Shown here one piece after another: positions 32,386 through 44,300 of a stretch of DNA of 64,000 nt. The position numbers were made by a program, and so were the translations under genes. The DNA lies in assembly GCA_030267565.1 (NCBI GenBank), contig BRXU01000021.1, positions 2,264,501 to 2,328,500 on the forward strand. Reading direction: 5' to 3'. Position 1 is the stretch's first letter. Each line of letters starts with the position of its first letter. This stretch comes from Pleodorina starrii (taxonomy: Eukaryota; Chlorophyta; Chlorophyceae; Chlamydomonadales; Volvocaceae). The notes beneath the pieces are model-generated. The model searched no databases. It was not told the DNA's origin and saw only the letters and a program-made list of their open reading frames with translations.

Positions 32386-35105
32386 TGAGAGGATAAAACC
32401 ATCTACCTATGTATCTGTCTATCTGTCTATCTATCTATCTATCTATTTATCTATCTATCTATCCATCTATCACTAATGATGATTAGTCCAGGCCGGCGGC
32501 GGGTGAGCGAGGCGTATACACGTACACTTACACGTACGTGCCCGTATGCGTGTATCCGGCGCATGCATGTATTCATTTGCAGCTAACCGGTAATACATAG
32601 CGGTAACTGAAGGCGGCTGAGCAGAGGCCTGCCTGCTGCTGCTGCTGCTGCCAGCAGTTTATGAGTCCGTTAGTTCGCGCCGGTTGCGACGGAGCGCCGC
32701 GCATGCCGCCGGATAGTCGCGCGCCGGATGGGATCTGTCTTCGCTTCACTTCGCTTGCCCCCCGTATCGTATTGTTCCATCCGTCGCCTCTATGCAACGG
32801 AACGCGAGATCGTCGGTGCATACACGCACATTTCGTAAGAATTTCCTTGCTTTGCCTGCTGCCAGTGCGTTTGTTGTTACTGTTGTCTTCGTTGTTTCGT
32901 CGGGCTGCTGCTGTATGTTGCGGTTGCTTGCTGCTGCTGGATGGTGTACGTATGCGTGATGAGAGGTTTCGTTTCAGTGGCGATGCACGCATGCATGAAT
33001 GGATGGATGGCGAATAAAACAAGCACGCAGCGGATGGAAACGAAGGATGACAGGGATGCATGTATGTCCACCTATCTAGCCGCCGGTGCGTGTGTGTGTG
33101 TGCCCATGTGAACGAACGCCGTCGTTGCATGGCGGGCGACTGCTGCTGCCTGCTGTGGGGCCGCCCGTGTATGTGTGCGCCCGCCCGTGCGTGCGGGGGG
33201 CCGATGTCGTGGCGGTAGGTACGGTAGGCTTCCATCCGGTGATGAATAGTTTTGGCTGGCTTGCTATATACCCTGGTTAGGTTGGTTAGTTGCGTTAGGT
33301 TGGTTGTTCTTTTAAAGTCCAGTCGCTTGATTGCGTCCGACGTACATTTATTTGGCATCTATTAGTATATACGTACTGCGTGTTCTCCGCAATTGGTATG
33401 CGGTATGTTTACGGGTGGATGGGCTCAGTGTCTACGTATCTGTTGCTGCGCTTGTTGCGTGCATGCTCCATCTACCATAATATCCCATACGACGATACGA
33501 TACGTAATAATCAAGCGTTATTACGTGACTTTATGCGTGCTTACCGACGTATGGCTACTGCTCTATTTCGTCTTCATTCCCACAGGCAGCTACGTACGTA
33601 GGGGGAAGCGAGCTGTGTTTATTTACTCGTGTTGACTGAGTCTCGGCGGCACAGCCTCCGTGCGTCCGTGCTGTGTTGCGCACGTTTGTTAATGTTCATC
33701 GTCACTTTTTGTGTGTGTGTTGTGTGTGTGTTGGTGCTGCGGGGAGGTACCGTATATAGCAGGGGAGCGCCTAAAGGGGCGCGCCTTCGTTGATGCCGTG
33801 ACGTCTTGGGGGTTTGCGTGTCCGGTGGCGCAGTGCGTATCCACTGTGTGTGTTTTAACACCAGGTTGGTTGCCTGCTGACACTAGCTGTTCGTCTGCCA
33901 GCCTGCCAGCCTGCCAGCGAGTGTTTGGAACGAGGGCGCCAGCCAGCCCAGATAGGTACGCACGCACGGCAGCCCATCGATGCCAGCCAACCAACTGTAC
34001 GGCTTCCGAGTTGCAACGAACTTTACGGCTTTCATTTAATGCTCCGCATTCTTCAGCATACAGCTTTGTGCACGCACACAATGCGTCCACCCGCCCGCCC
34101 ATCCGTCCGCCCATCCATGCATGTGTTGCATCATTAGCCGGCGGAGGGAGGGAGGGAGGCATGCGAGGCCAAGCAATCTGCAAATGCCGCCATCGCCGCT
34201 GCAACCGCACGGCGCGCACATCGCCCGCAGGCACCACCACCACCGCCACCACAAATAAGAGGACACAACCCCTCGCTGGGGTGCCCAACCCGCCGCAGAC
34301 CTGCTCGCCCAGCCCTCATCCCTACAACCCCACAGAGTACGACAAGGGGCGTACGGCAGCAACTGAACAGGCACACAGGCAGGCAGGCAGGCAGGGCGTC
34401 TGGCGGGAAACGAAGCAGCAACAAACGCCTCTGCCATCATATCCAGCATAAGCGACATGCGCTGGATCCGATCCGAGGTGTGTCTCCGGCTGTGCGTCCG
34501 GCCGCCTCCCTACTAAGCAGCCCAACCGACCAAACACAGCGTCCAACCAACCAACCTGCCAGCCGGACAGCCAGCCAGTCAGCCCAGTCAACCAGCCAGG
34601 CAGGTAGGTACGTCACCGCCAACGCCACCGCCACCCTTGCTGGCCGACCCGAGAACAGCCACCACCACCAACACCCACAAACCCACCCACCCCTCCACCA
34701 CACACCTCCCCTTCCCGCCCCCCCCCCGCCCCACCTCCAAATGGCGGACCACGATTCCTCTGGGGCCCAAGACCCAACCTGGTAGCGCCAGCCCCAACCC
34801 CCACCAGCGCCAGCCCCAAGCAGTGGCCGCCACCCACCACACGATTCACACCCAGACCCCCTCTGACCCCCACCCGCTGATACCGGGCGCCCCCCGAAAG
34901 CCGAAACTCAGCCCAGCCATTTCCTGCCGTCGGCTCCCACCCCTTGACCTCTTCACCCACTCACCTCTCCCCCGCCCTGCATACCAATCACACACACAAA
35001 CACACACCATACAAGCTGACACACACACACCCCGACACACACTCAGATGCAGTCACAGGCACAGACACAGACACTCGGGGTAGGCGCACCAAGCGGCGGC
35101 ACGCA
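32386..35105. other. Convergent intergenic region between fasciclin and FtsY genes
   Basis: Contains a (CTAT)n microsatellite at 32411-32470 and other simple-sequence patches such as TG and CAGG runs. It should hold both 3' UTRs. I saw no TGTAA close to either stop codon and no additional gene. Confidence 0.55.
32411..32470 (+). repeat. (CTAT)n microsatellite
   Basis: Tetranucleotide CTAT/CTGT array starting 26 bp after the fasciclin stop codon, probably within its 3' UTR. Confidence 0.9.
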
Positions 35106-35525
35106 TCACTTCTTGGCCGCCGCCGCCGCCACGGCTACCTCGCGCGGGAAGAGCGCCTCCGCGAACGCCTGCGGCAGCAGCAGGAGGGGACAGGGGGAGG
35201 TGGAGAGCGGGAGGGGCAAAGCACATCGGAGAATCCGCCGGGGCCGTTGGGTCCGGGGGGCGTTGCAAGGAACCCCGGGGGGCCTCATGATCGGATGGGC
35301 GCGCGGGGACTTGGCGGGCGGCTGGTCGTTTCGTGCCAGCCCGGGGGGGCCATTCGCCAGCGGGGGCAGCTACAAGTACCACAAGTAGCAGAAACACGAG
35401 GGGGGCATGTGCGTATGTGGGTGTGCGGCCATGCACCCAGCCCTCGCCGCTCACCCACACAACCCCAACCCCATACACACGCACCCCCACACACATCCCG
35501 CGCCCATTCTCTTCCCCCCTCCCAG

Positions 35526-35567
<42 letters not shown>

Positions 35568-38500
35568 CTCCGCATCGAACGGCTGCAGGTCCTCCGCCGT
35601 CTCCCCCACCCCAATGAACTTGACCGGAAGACCCAGCTGGTCCACCACCGACACAACGGCGCCTGTTGCGAGGGGGGGGAGGGGAGGGGAGGGAACGGGG
35701 GGCCGGGCGGGGAGGTGGATGGAGGTGGAAGATGGAGGTAGGGATGGGGGAGTAAAGAAGGACTGTGCGAGCAGGCTGGCTGACTTGCTGACAGCCGGAG
35801 ACGAAATCAGCCCACAAGGGAGTACCGGATCGGGGGCGGGATGGGGGCCAAGGGGAAGGAGGGCGGAAGGAACCCCCAGGGGGGGGTCAGGGAGTGATAT
35901 GCTCCCTCGAGGGGGGGCGGTCCCAAAGTGGAGTGAACAGAGGGCAGGCGGAGGTTTGGGAGCAAGCAAGATGAATGAACGGGATCGGACAACCCAAACC
36001 GGGAAGGTGGGGTTTGAGGTGAAGTGGGGGCACACATACGCAGGCAGCCACCCACCTCCCCTGGCCGTGCCGTCCAGTTTTGTGAGGATGAGTCCGGAGA
36101 GCTTGACCGCATCGTTGAACTCCCGGGCCTGGTTGAGCATATTGAGACCCGTGGTGCCGTCGAGAACCAGGAGAGTCTCGTCGGGCTGGGGGGGGAGGGG
36201 TTGTGTGAAGGGGGAGGGGGTTCAGGGAGTGATATGCTCCTTTATAAAATAATGAGTCACTGCGGACGGGGAGGGGGTGTGAGAAATGGGAACGGGGGGG
36301 CAAGGGAGTGGGAGGAAGGGGAGTGTGTGTCTATGAGTGTGTGTATGGGGGGAGGGGGGAAGTCAGGAGTACAGCGCAGCCCAACGAAATGAGGAGCCCG
36401 ACAGCAGAGGACGGCAATGCGGTCAGGGGGGGCCTCCCCCGTTACTTCCCCTTCACACCACCACCACCTCCTCCCCCTCGCTCCCCCTCCTCTCCTCCTC
36501 CGCTCCTCCCCTGCCCCACTCCCCTCCCGCCCCCTTAAGCTGCGGTCTCATCTCTACTACCCTCCCATCCCCCCCTTGCGCCCCTTCACCAGCCCCCCGG
36601 GGGGGAACTGTCCCGCTCCCTTAAACAACCCAAAAACCCGCCTCCCCCCACCCCCACCCACACCCCCTCCGCCTCCCCCCCGTCCGTTCGCTAACGCCGT
36701 TTCCGTCTCCGCTGCGGTATTTTCATTTTACCCCCCCCCCCCTCCCCCCTCTCCCCCCCCTCCCGCCCCACCCGCTTACGGTGCTCACCTGCCCCGGCAG
36801 CGCATTCGCCACCGCCGCCTTGCACAGCGTCAGTTCCTCCATCAGTTTGTAAGCGGTGTGCAGCCGCCCCGCCGTGTCCACCAGGATCAGGTCGAACACG
36901 TCAGAGGGGTCCTTGCAGGTGCGCTGACGTAGCTCGTCCAGGTTCTGTGTACGGCAGCGAGAAAGAGGGCGAAAGGGCGGGGGGTAATTATAACGGCCCG
37001 GGGCGAGGGGGAGGGAGCGAGATCAGGCGGGTAAAAATGGGGCGGGGGAGGGGAGGAAGGGGGGGAGAGAGGATGAGTGTCGTGGGTGGGGAGGCTAGGG
37101 GAAGAGGGAAGAAGAGGGGGGCGGGGGTAACGTGGCTGGCCGGGCAGAGCACGCTCCGTCACCATTACCAGTATTATTAACACCACCACCGTCATCATCA
37201 CAATCATCATCGCCGCTGGTCAGGGTTTGGTGTCGTACGGCCAAGCCACGCCGGCGGAAGGGCACCAGCTGCTCTCAGCTCTTCCCCCCCCCCTTCCATT
37301 TCCCACTTCCCACCTTCCCTATCCCCACCCCCACCTGCCCCACCATTTCCCCCCCAGGTCGGACCCCTCTCCCCCTCTCCCTCTCCCCCTCCCTGCCTGT
37401 TTGGTCTGTCGTACTCCACCCCTCTTCCGTCTCCAATCGCCCCCTCTCCCCCTTCCCCGCCCTCCCCCCCTCCCCCCCCCCGGGGCCCTCACCGACGCAA
37501 TGACCGCCTGAGGACGCGCCCCCTCCCTGAAGCTCCCCAGAGTGGCTCCCGCCCTCCGGCCCCACTCGGCAAGCTGCTCGGCGGCCGCAGCGCGGAACGT
37601 ATCACCCGGGATCAAAAACACCTGCGAATGCATGGCAGGTAGGCAGGGGGGCAGGGGAGTAGGCATGGCAGCCAGGCAGGTAGGCAGGCAGGGGGCCAGG
37701 CAATGGGGCCGGGGGGAGGGATGTGCCCGGTGTGGCAGAAGGAGGAAGAGGTGCGCCCTTCCCTTCTCTTCCCTGGGAAGTCGGAAGCCGCAAGAGGCAG
37801 AGGCAGAGGGAGGCGGGGGGGCCCACCAAAGACGAGCGGACTCTGCCGTACCTTGGCGCCCTCCTTGCCGTACTTGTACGCCAGCTTCCCCACGGTGGTG
37901 GTCTTGCCCGCGCCGTTGACTCCCACAATGAGTACGGCAGCGGGGCGCCCCTGGAGCTTCAGTTCAGAGCTGCGGCCCCGGCAGCTCAACAGCTCAACGA
38001 TCGCCTCCTGACGGGGTTGAACGGGGGTTCGACAGCAGGGAGGGAGTGACATTGAGATGACACCGCATCGGGGGAGGGGCGATATAGCCGGGGGGGGGGG
38101 GTGAAGAGTGTATTGCAAGAACGAAACCGGGAATCCTAGCAGGGGGGAGGGAAGAGTATGACAATCCGTAGCGGAGTGGGGGTGGGGGGTGAGGGGTCGA
38201 AAGTGAAATGCGCAATGAGGAGGGCCGTGGCATTGAAATGGGATTATGGCACTGGTCCCAGCAACGAGGGTGGGAGGTTGAGAGAGGGAAAGTGCAGTTT
38301 GAGAACCCAGGAGCGGAGGGTGGGGACGGGAGAGGCATAGGGGCGAATGGCGGGTGGGCGGGGGTGGGGCGCAACCCTGTACTCCGGACGCATACACACA
38401 CATACACACGTAAGCCCCACTTGACGCCCTTTGCCCCCCCCCCTCCACCAGCCTCCTTCCCTCCAAAACCCAGAACAAAAACCCAGAACAATATGGCTCG

Positions 38501-40579
38501 GCTTGCTGCGCTGTACGGCCATGTCGTACCTTGAGTGCGGCCCGGGTGTCGTCCGCGCTCTTGACGCGACCCGACTTGACCCCCTCCCGGATGCGATCAA
38601 CGATCTTGAGTGCCGTACGGGGGCCAAAATCGGCGCTCTGGGATCAAGGGGCGGGGCGGGGCGGGCAGGGGCGCGGGGGGTTATCCACATATAGGCCGGT
38701 GGGCACGTGTCAACCCCCGAGTAATGCTTTGCTTTGCAGAAGGGGCCCGCAGCACACCCTGAAGCTTCTTGCCCCACCTCCCCGCGCGGTTGTCCCCCTC
38801 ATCACCCACCCCACCACCCCACCACCACCACAAACCCACCCGGCCTCTCCGCCTGCCCTCCCACCCATACGCCCAACCGACGGCGCCTGATCTCCCCCGA
38901 AGAAGCTTCTTCACTGGTTTCCGATTTTCGCGCACACTGGACTCTCCACTCCCCACCCCCACCTCCCTTCCGGAGGGAGGCGATCGCCCCGTGGCAGCCC
39001 CAGTTGACACCGCTGGGTGGGTGATGTGGGTGGGTGATGTGGGGTCGCACCTCCCGTCGACTGCCCCTCCCTGCCGGCCCCCGCCGGACCTCTCCTCCCC
39101 TCCCTTCCCCGCCTGCCCCAGCCTTCTGCACGAGGCGCCCCTCCGCGCCCCAGTCCTCCTCCCAACACTGCCACTAAGGGCAACCCATTGCCCCCCAGAA
39201 CACCTTGCCCACCCGAACTGCCCAAACTGCCCCCTCCCCGCCCCCCGCCTGCCGCCTCCCATTGGCGGCCCCCCTCGCTTCTTCCCAGGTGATTCACGCC
39301 CCTCATCCTTACCCGCCACATCCGCCTCCCTCCCCCCCCCCTCCCCCCCTCCCCCTTCCCCCCCCTTCCCCTTCCCCCCCCCACCCCCTGACGCTCACAA
39401 TGAGCACCTCCTCCAGCTCCTCCAGCGCCTCCTCATAGTCCTCCAAACTCCACAGAGCGAGCAGCTCGTCCACCAACTGAGGGGGGCGACAGGAGAGGAG
39501 GGAGGCAGGGAGGGAGGGAGGGGGGGGGAGGGGGGGGAGGGAGGGAGGGAGGGTTGGTTGTAAACACGAACGAGGAGGGAGCGAGGGAGCGAGGGAGTGA
39601 GTGGGGGAAAGGGGCAAGCGGAGGCAGCTGCAGGTGGTCCCCCCCACCGCCCCCGAAACCCTAATCCCCCCCCCACACACATGCCACCCCGGATAGATAC
39701 CCAGCCTCGTTTAAGCCCAACCCCATCCCATCCCACCGCCCATCCCACCGCCCATCCCATCCCTGCAGCGCAGTCGCAGTCGCAGGCTGCTCACCCCCAT
39801 CCCATCCCACCCCTCATCCCACCGCCCATCCTATCCCACCCCTGCAGTCACAGTCGCAGGCTGCTCACCCCCAGGCGCTCGCGTGTCTTGGTGGTTCCCT
39901 TGAAGAAGCGATCAAAGTCCCCCGCCGCCTTCTCCTTGATCACACGACCCAGCCGCTGGAGCAGACCGGGGCCGCCGCTGTCGCCGCCGTTGCCGCTGCT
40001 GCTGGCCAGGACCTGGATAGTTGTGTGTTTGTTTTGTTGGTGGTTGCAGGGGTGTGGGGGGCGGCCGGGGCGGGAGGGCAAGTGGGGGTTTGGAAGGCGT
40101 GCTTGGCGGAGGGAAGGACGGACGGAAGGGAGAGGAGGGAGGAGGGAGGAAGAGGGACACGTCGCGGACGAGGGAAGCGTGCAGTTGAAAAGGCTAGAAG
40201 ATTAAAGAGGAGCCGGGAAACAGGGCTGGGTAGGGGCCTGCCTCCCGCACCCCGTAGAGGAGTGCACGGCTGGCAGGGGATAGGTGGAGTGGGGGGTTTC
40301 CCTGCCAGGAACGTATCATTCGGTCGGGGCTGCTATCCGCCGCGAAATTACTGATTGTACATCACATCCCCCGAGTCCGATATGATTTGCATGGAGCGAA
40401 AGGGCGTGCGCGCCGCAAGCGGATGCTTGCGACGATGGCAGACATGAATAACGTACACCTACCTTAACGGCTCCTCGTCGGCTACATCTTTGGAATGCAG
40501 CAACAGTAGGTTGATTCTTGCTGCGGCCAAGCGCGCTGCCGGCGCATCCAGGGCGATTCGCGAGAAGCGTTTGCTGCAT
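35106..40579 (-). CDS. CPFTSY: Chloroplast SRP receptor FtsY (cpFtsY), SRP GTPase
   Basis: Minus-strand model: exons 40579-40463, 40012-39869, 39476-39399, 38637-38530, 38007-37852, 37621-37493, 36944-36789, 36185-36056, 35662-35568 and 35168-35106, 391 residues, every junction in phase. Residues 1-39 are rich in Arg, Ser and Ala with few acids, as in a plastid transit peptide. An N domain follows (about 40-150), then the G domain: P-loop GVNGAGKT (178-185), [13 protein letters not shown] (206-218), LVDTAGR (265-271), TKLDG (331-335), GVGE (357-360), and a C-terminal [10 protein letters not shown]. These are the SRP-GTPase G1-G5 elements of FtsY and not Ffh: there is no M domain. In plants and algae cpFtsY docks cpSRP54 at the thylakoid Alb3 translocase for insertion of light-harvesting proteins. 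The length is close to land-plant cpFtsY. It shares a 725-bp divergent promoter region with the reductase gene at 41305. Confidence 0.95.
35525..35565 (+). repeat. (CA)n microsatellite in FtsY intron
   Basis: CACACA run directly next to the donor (35567) of exon 9 of the minus-strand FtsY gene, so (TG)n in the transcript. Confidence 0.85.
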
Positions 40580-41304
40580 TTTAGAACAGAGTGTTCAGCG
40601 CGGCTCTCCTAGATCTATGTCGCAATCTTCACACGTAGCTTTGCACTGAGATTCCCAGCTTATACTCCACGAACGGCTCTGTCAGCTCGCAAAGGAACAC
40701 AGCAGGCGATGGGTTTATGTCAGCGGGTGACCTACCCAACAGGCAAACTTTAGTGTGGCGTGAGCGTAGGCCTCAACACGGACATGTTACTGGATTTGAC
40801 AGAGAGGACTTTCTGCGCTCCGGATCTGTATGTCGTCCAAACCGAAAACGTCACAACGACAAGTTAGATTTGCAGACGGACAGGGCAATGTCAAGGAAGT
40901 TTCGTTGCTTCGCATTTGTTGAGGTCAAGGAAGAGTGTTGAAATGCAGCCCATGACCGAAACTTGTGGGGCTCCTGTCCATACACTGGCTCGTGTTTTTC
41001 CGATAGAATTTCGCGAAAATAATTCCCCCAAAAAAGTTGTGTCATCCCGGTTTCATGCAGTCAAAGCTCGGCATACAGAAGATGGAAATCCTGTGCGTGC
41101 AAGTGCGGAGCCGCTGGAAGTTCCACAGCTGTCGTGGCGACGGGTCAACCGAACTTTGGCGGTACACCGGCGTACCGGTGTACTTGCTGGTTCACATCAG
41201 AAAGGGCGGCTACATTGACTCACTCGTGAGGCAATTGGCCAGCCATAGATTGTACTTGAAGTTCGTGCGGGCACGCGCCTGACACGCGCAACAGGCCCAC
41301 CGCT
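40580..41304. promoter_or_regulatory. Divergent intergenic region between cpFtsY and ferric-reductase-like gene
   Basis: 725 bp separates the two start codons, which point away from each other, so both promoters and 5' UTRs must lie here. The sequence is less GC-rich than the genes. I saw no obvious TATA box at a convincing distance or named regulatory site. Confidence 0.55.
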
Positions 41305-44300
41305 ATGAGTCGAAACGCGCAGTGGTTTCCGGGCGCCAGGCGCCGCGGCCTGTCACAGCAACAATCCCAGGATCAGGAGCAGCACACGTCATATCTGCCG
41401 GACCAGGCAGCCCTTTGGGACGCATATGAAACAAAACACCTTGTCGATACCAGACGCCAAAGGCTCGCCAAACACTTTCTCAGCGCCAGCAAGCGGAGCT
41501 GTGGCATTTGCTGGTCTCAAATGACCACTCCGACAAGATTCTGGCCGCCGCTGGCGGTGTTGCTGACGGGTGTTGTGCTGACTTGCGGCATCTGGCTGTC
41601 GGAGGAATCTTCGTTTCTCGGCCTGCTATGGCCCTTGCACAATATCATATCAGCTCCAGCTGCGACCAATATACTCCTTTTCGTGCTTGCTGGAGCCAGC
41701 TACGCTTTGTTTGCGCCGCGCGCATGGCGAGGAGTACATCAGGGCCGGCCCATCCTTCCGCTGCAAGCAAAAACTCTCATCTTCTTCGCATGGCTACTGT
41801 TAAATCTATTCTGGTTTATTGCCGGGTAGGTTCCATCTCGGCTTCTCGGGTTATCCTCGTGACCCACAACTGCCCCTCCCGCCGAGGGAGCCCGTGCTGG
41901 CACATTGCGGGGTCTCCGAACGCACATCTCCCCAGCCCTAACCGTGCGCCCACCCACCCAACCTCTCCCCTCCGCCGTCCTCCACGCACCCCTCCTCCCT
42001 CGCTCCCTCCCTCCCCCTCCGCTGCGATTTCTCTTTATATCCCTCCCTCTCTCTTCCCCTCCCTCCCCTCCTCCCTCCTCTCCCTCCCGCATCCCGCTCC
42101 CTCCTCCCCAGGATCCGCGGCCGCGACTTCCGCAAGCCCAGCTGGCTGGTGCAGAGCCGCGTGCCCTCCCGCGCGCAGCACTTCAGCGGTCCCATGCTGC
42201 GCCTGCTGCGCCTGCTGTACGGCGTCGGCATGGCCTCCGCCTGGCCTCTGCTTGCCAACCTGGCGGTGGTGTTGCTGCCGGGGGCGGACCGGGGTCTGCT
42301 GCTGCTGGCGGGGCTGGGGGCGGGGCACGAGGAGGGGGTGGCGGCACATGCGCTGTGCGGCACGGCGGTGTGGGCCTGGGCGGCGGCGCACGGTGGGGCG
42401 GCTGAGGGGGGACGGGGGAGGGAGGGAGGGGTGGGGGTAGAAAATGATACCGCAGCGGAGGGGTGGGGGGAGGGAGGGAGGGAGGGAGGGAGAGGGGAGG
42501 GAGGGAGGGGGAAGTTGCTGCTGGGGTCTTGGCCGGCAGTGCTGGGTCGGGCCCAACCCGGGGTTTAGGGGTGGTCCCCCTGGGGGCGATTAGGGATGGG
42601 GGGGAACGCGACCTGCGAGGTGGGTGGTGGGTGTTGGGGAGCAGCGCGTGTACAGAAGGGCTTGTGGGTGCGTGGGTGTGTGGGTGTGTGGGGTTGGGGG
42701 TTGGGTGGGGAAGGGTCAGCCGGGTTGCCCGCTGCCCCCCCCCCCCTCCATTGTCCGGGGGCACCCCATCCTGCACCGGGCGCCAAGCTCCCGGTGCGCG
42801 GGCAGCCGCCTTCTCCCCCCGCCCTCCTGCTGCAGCCCCATTACCACCACAGCATGTTTCACTCTTCCGCCTCCCTCGATCCCACGAACCGAGAGCTCCT
42901 CCTTACCACCACCACCACCCGCCCCCGCCCCCCGCCCTTCCGTCGCCCCTGTCCCGCAGCCCTCCTGACCCAGGCCCCCATGCTGGCTGCGGGCCTGTGG
43001 AGCGTCATCATGCTCCCGCCCCGGGATGGCTCCGAAACCAAGGCAGTCCGCAACTTCATGGGCCTGCTGGTGGGTCACGTGACCGTGTGTGCATGTGTGT
43101 GAATGTGTGTGCCGACAACACATACCTCGCGCCCACCCACCCCGCACTGCCGTCCTCGCAGGCCTTCCTGTGTATGTGCGGTCTGGGGGTCTCGTCACTG
43201 GCCGCTCTGCGCCGCCGTTCCTTCAATGTCTTCATGTGGTTGCACTGGCTGCTGGCGCCGGCGGTGAGAGTGCGCACTCACGGGGGGGGACATCGGAAGG
43301 GGGGAGAGGGGGTAAAAACGATGATACCGCAGCGGGGGGGCATTGGGGGAGAGGCGGTCGCCTGTGTCGATTGCTCTGCTGAGGTTCGTCTTTCCTATAC
43401 ACATACACCCACACCCACACACCCTTGCTCGGCTGTCCCCTGTCCGCCCGCCTCCCTGCCCTTAGACCCTGCTGTTCGCCTGCCTGCACGACGGCAACAT
43501 CTTTTGGTACGGCATGCTGGGCGCCGTACTGTACGCCGCGGACCTCGCGCAGCGCTGGGCGCTGCGCCGACGCGCCGCCGTCGCCACCGCCACCCTCTAC
43601 CCGCTGCCGCCGGGAGCCACCGAAGCACCGGTGAAGCAGGCGCCGACGCGGCAGTGGGCGGTGGCGCCCTTGCTGCCGGCGGCTGCCAGTGGTGCCGGTG
43701 CTGGAGCCGGTGTTGGTTTCGGGGCCGGTGGCAGCACGTACCAGTACGTAGTGCTGCGCATTCACACGGGGTGTGCCCCCGGCTGCTTCGCCGGGCAGCA
43801 CGTGTGGATACAGGTGCGCCGCGATACATACATACATACATGGGGGCTGTGATTACCGTAGACGGGGTTGTGAGGATTCTGGTTTGTGGTGATGATGGGT
43901 TGGGAGCTAGGGGAGGACGTTCCGCTGTGTGGTGCGGTGTGGTGTGGTGCAGCAGCTGAAAGGTGTGCAGCAGCAGCACGGCATCAGGCGCATGCGGGAA
44001 GGAAAGGCAGGTAGTGGCGAGGAGGTCGGGGCAGAGCCGTAGCGGGCCCTCCAGGGAGGGTGAGCGCGAGGGTGAGGGTGAGGGGGCTCACCGGATGTCG
44101 GATCACAGTCTCGTGTATAGATCCCCCGCGAATGGCTGCCACCCACCCTGACCGTCCACCCACCCGCCCACCCGCCAGGTGCCTGCCGTGTCGCGGTGGG
44201 AGTGGCACCCCTACTCGGTGGCGGCGCACGACGACGGCAGCTTTGCGGTGGTGGTCAAGGCGGGGGGAGACTGGGAGCGCCGCCTGTGCAGACACGTGGA

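Noticed and set aside
34134..40205. Many Gly-rich or Pro-rich ORFs on both strands in the FtsY region
   Set aside because: They lie across G-rich or C-rich introns and cross the phase-consistent FtsY exons; composition artefacts.
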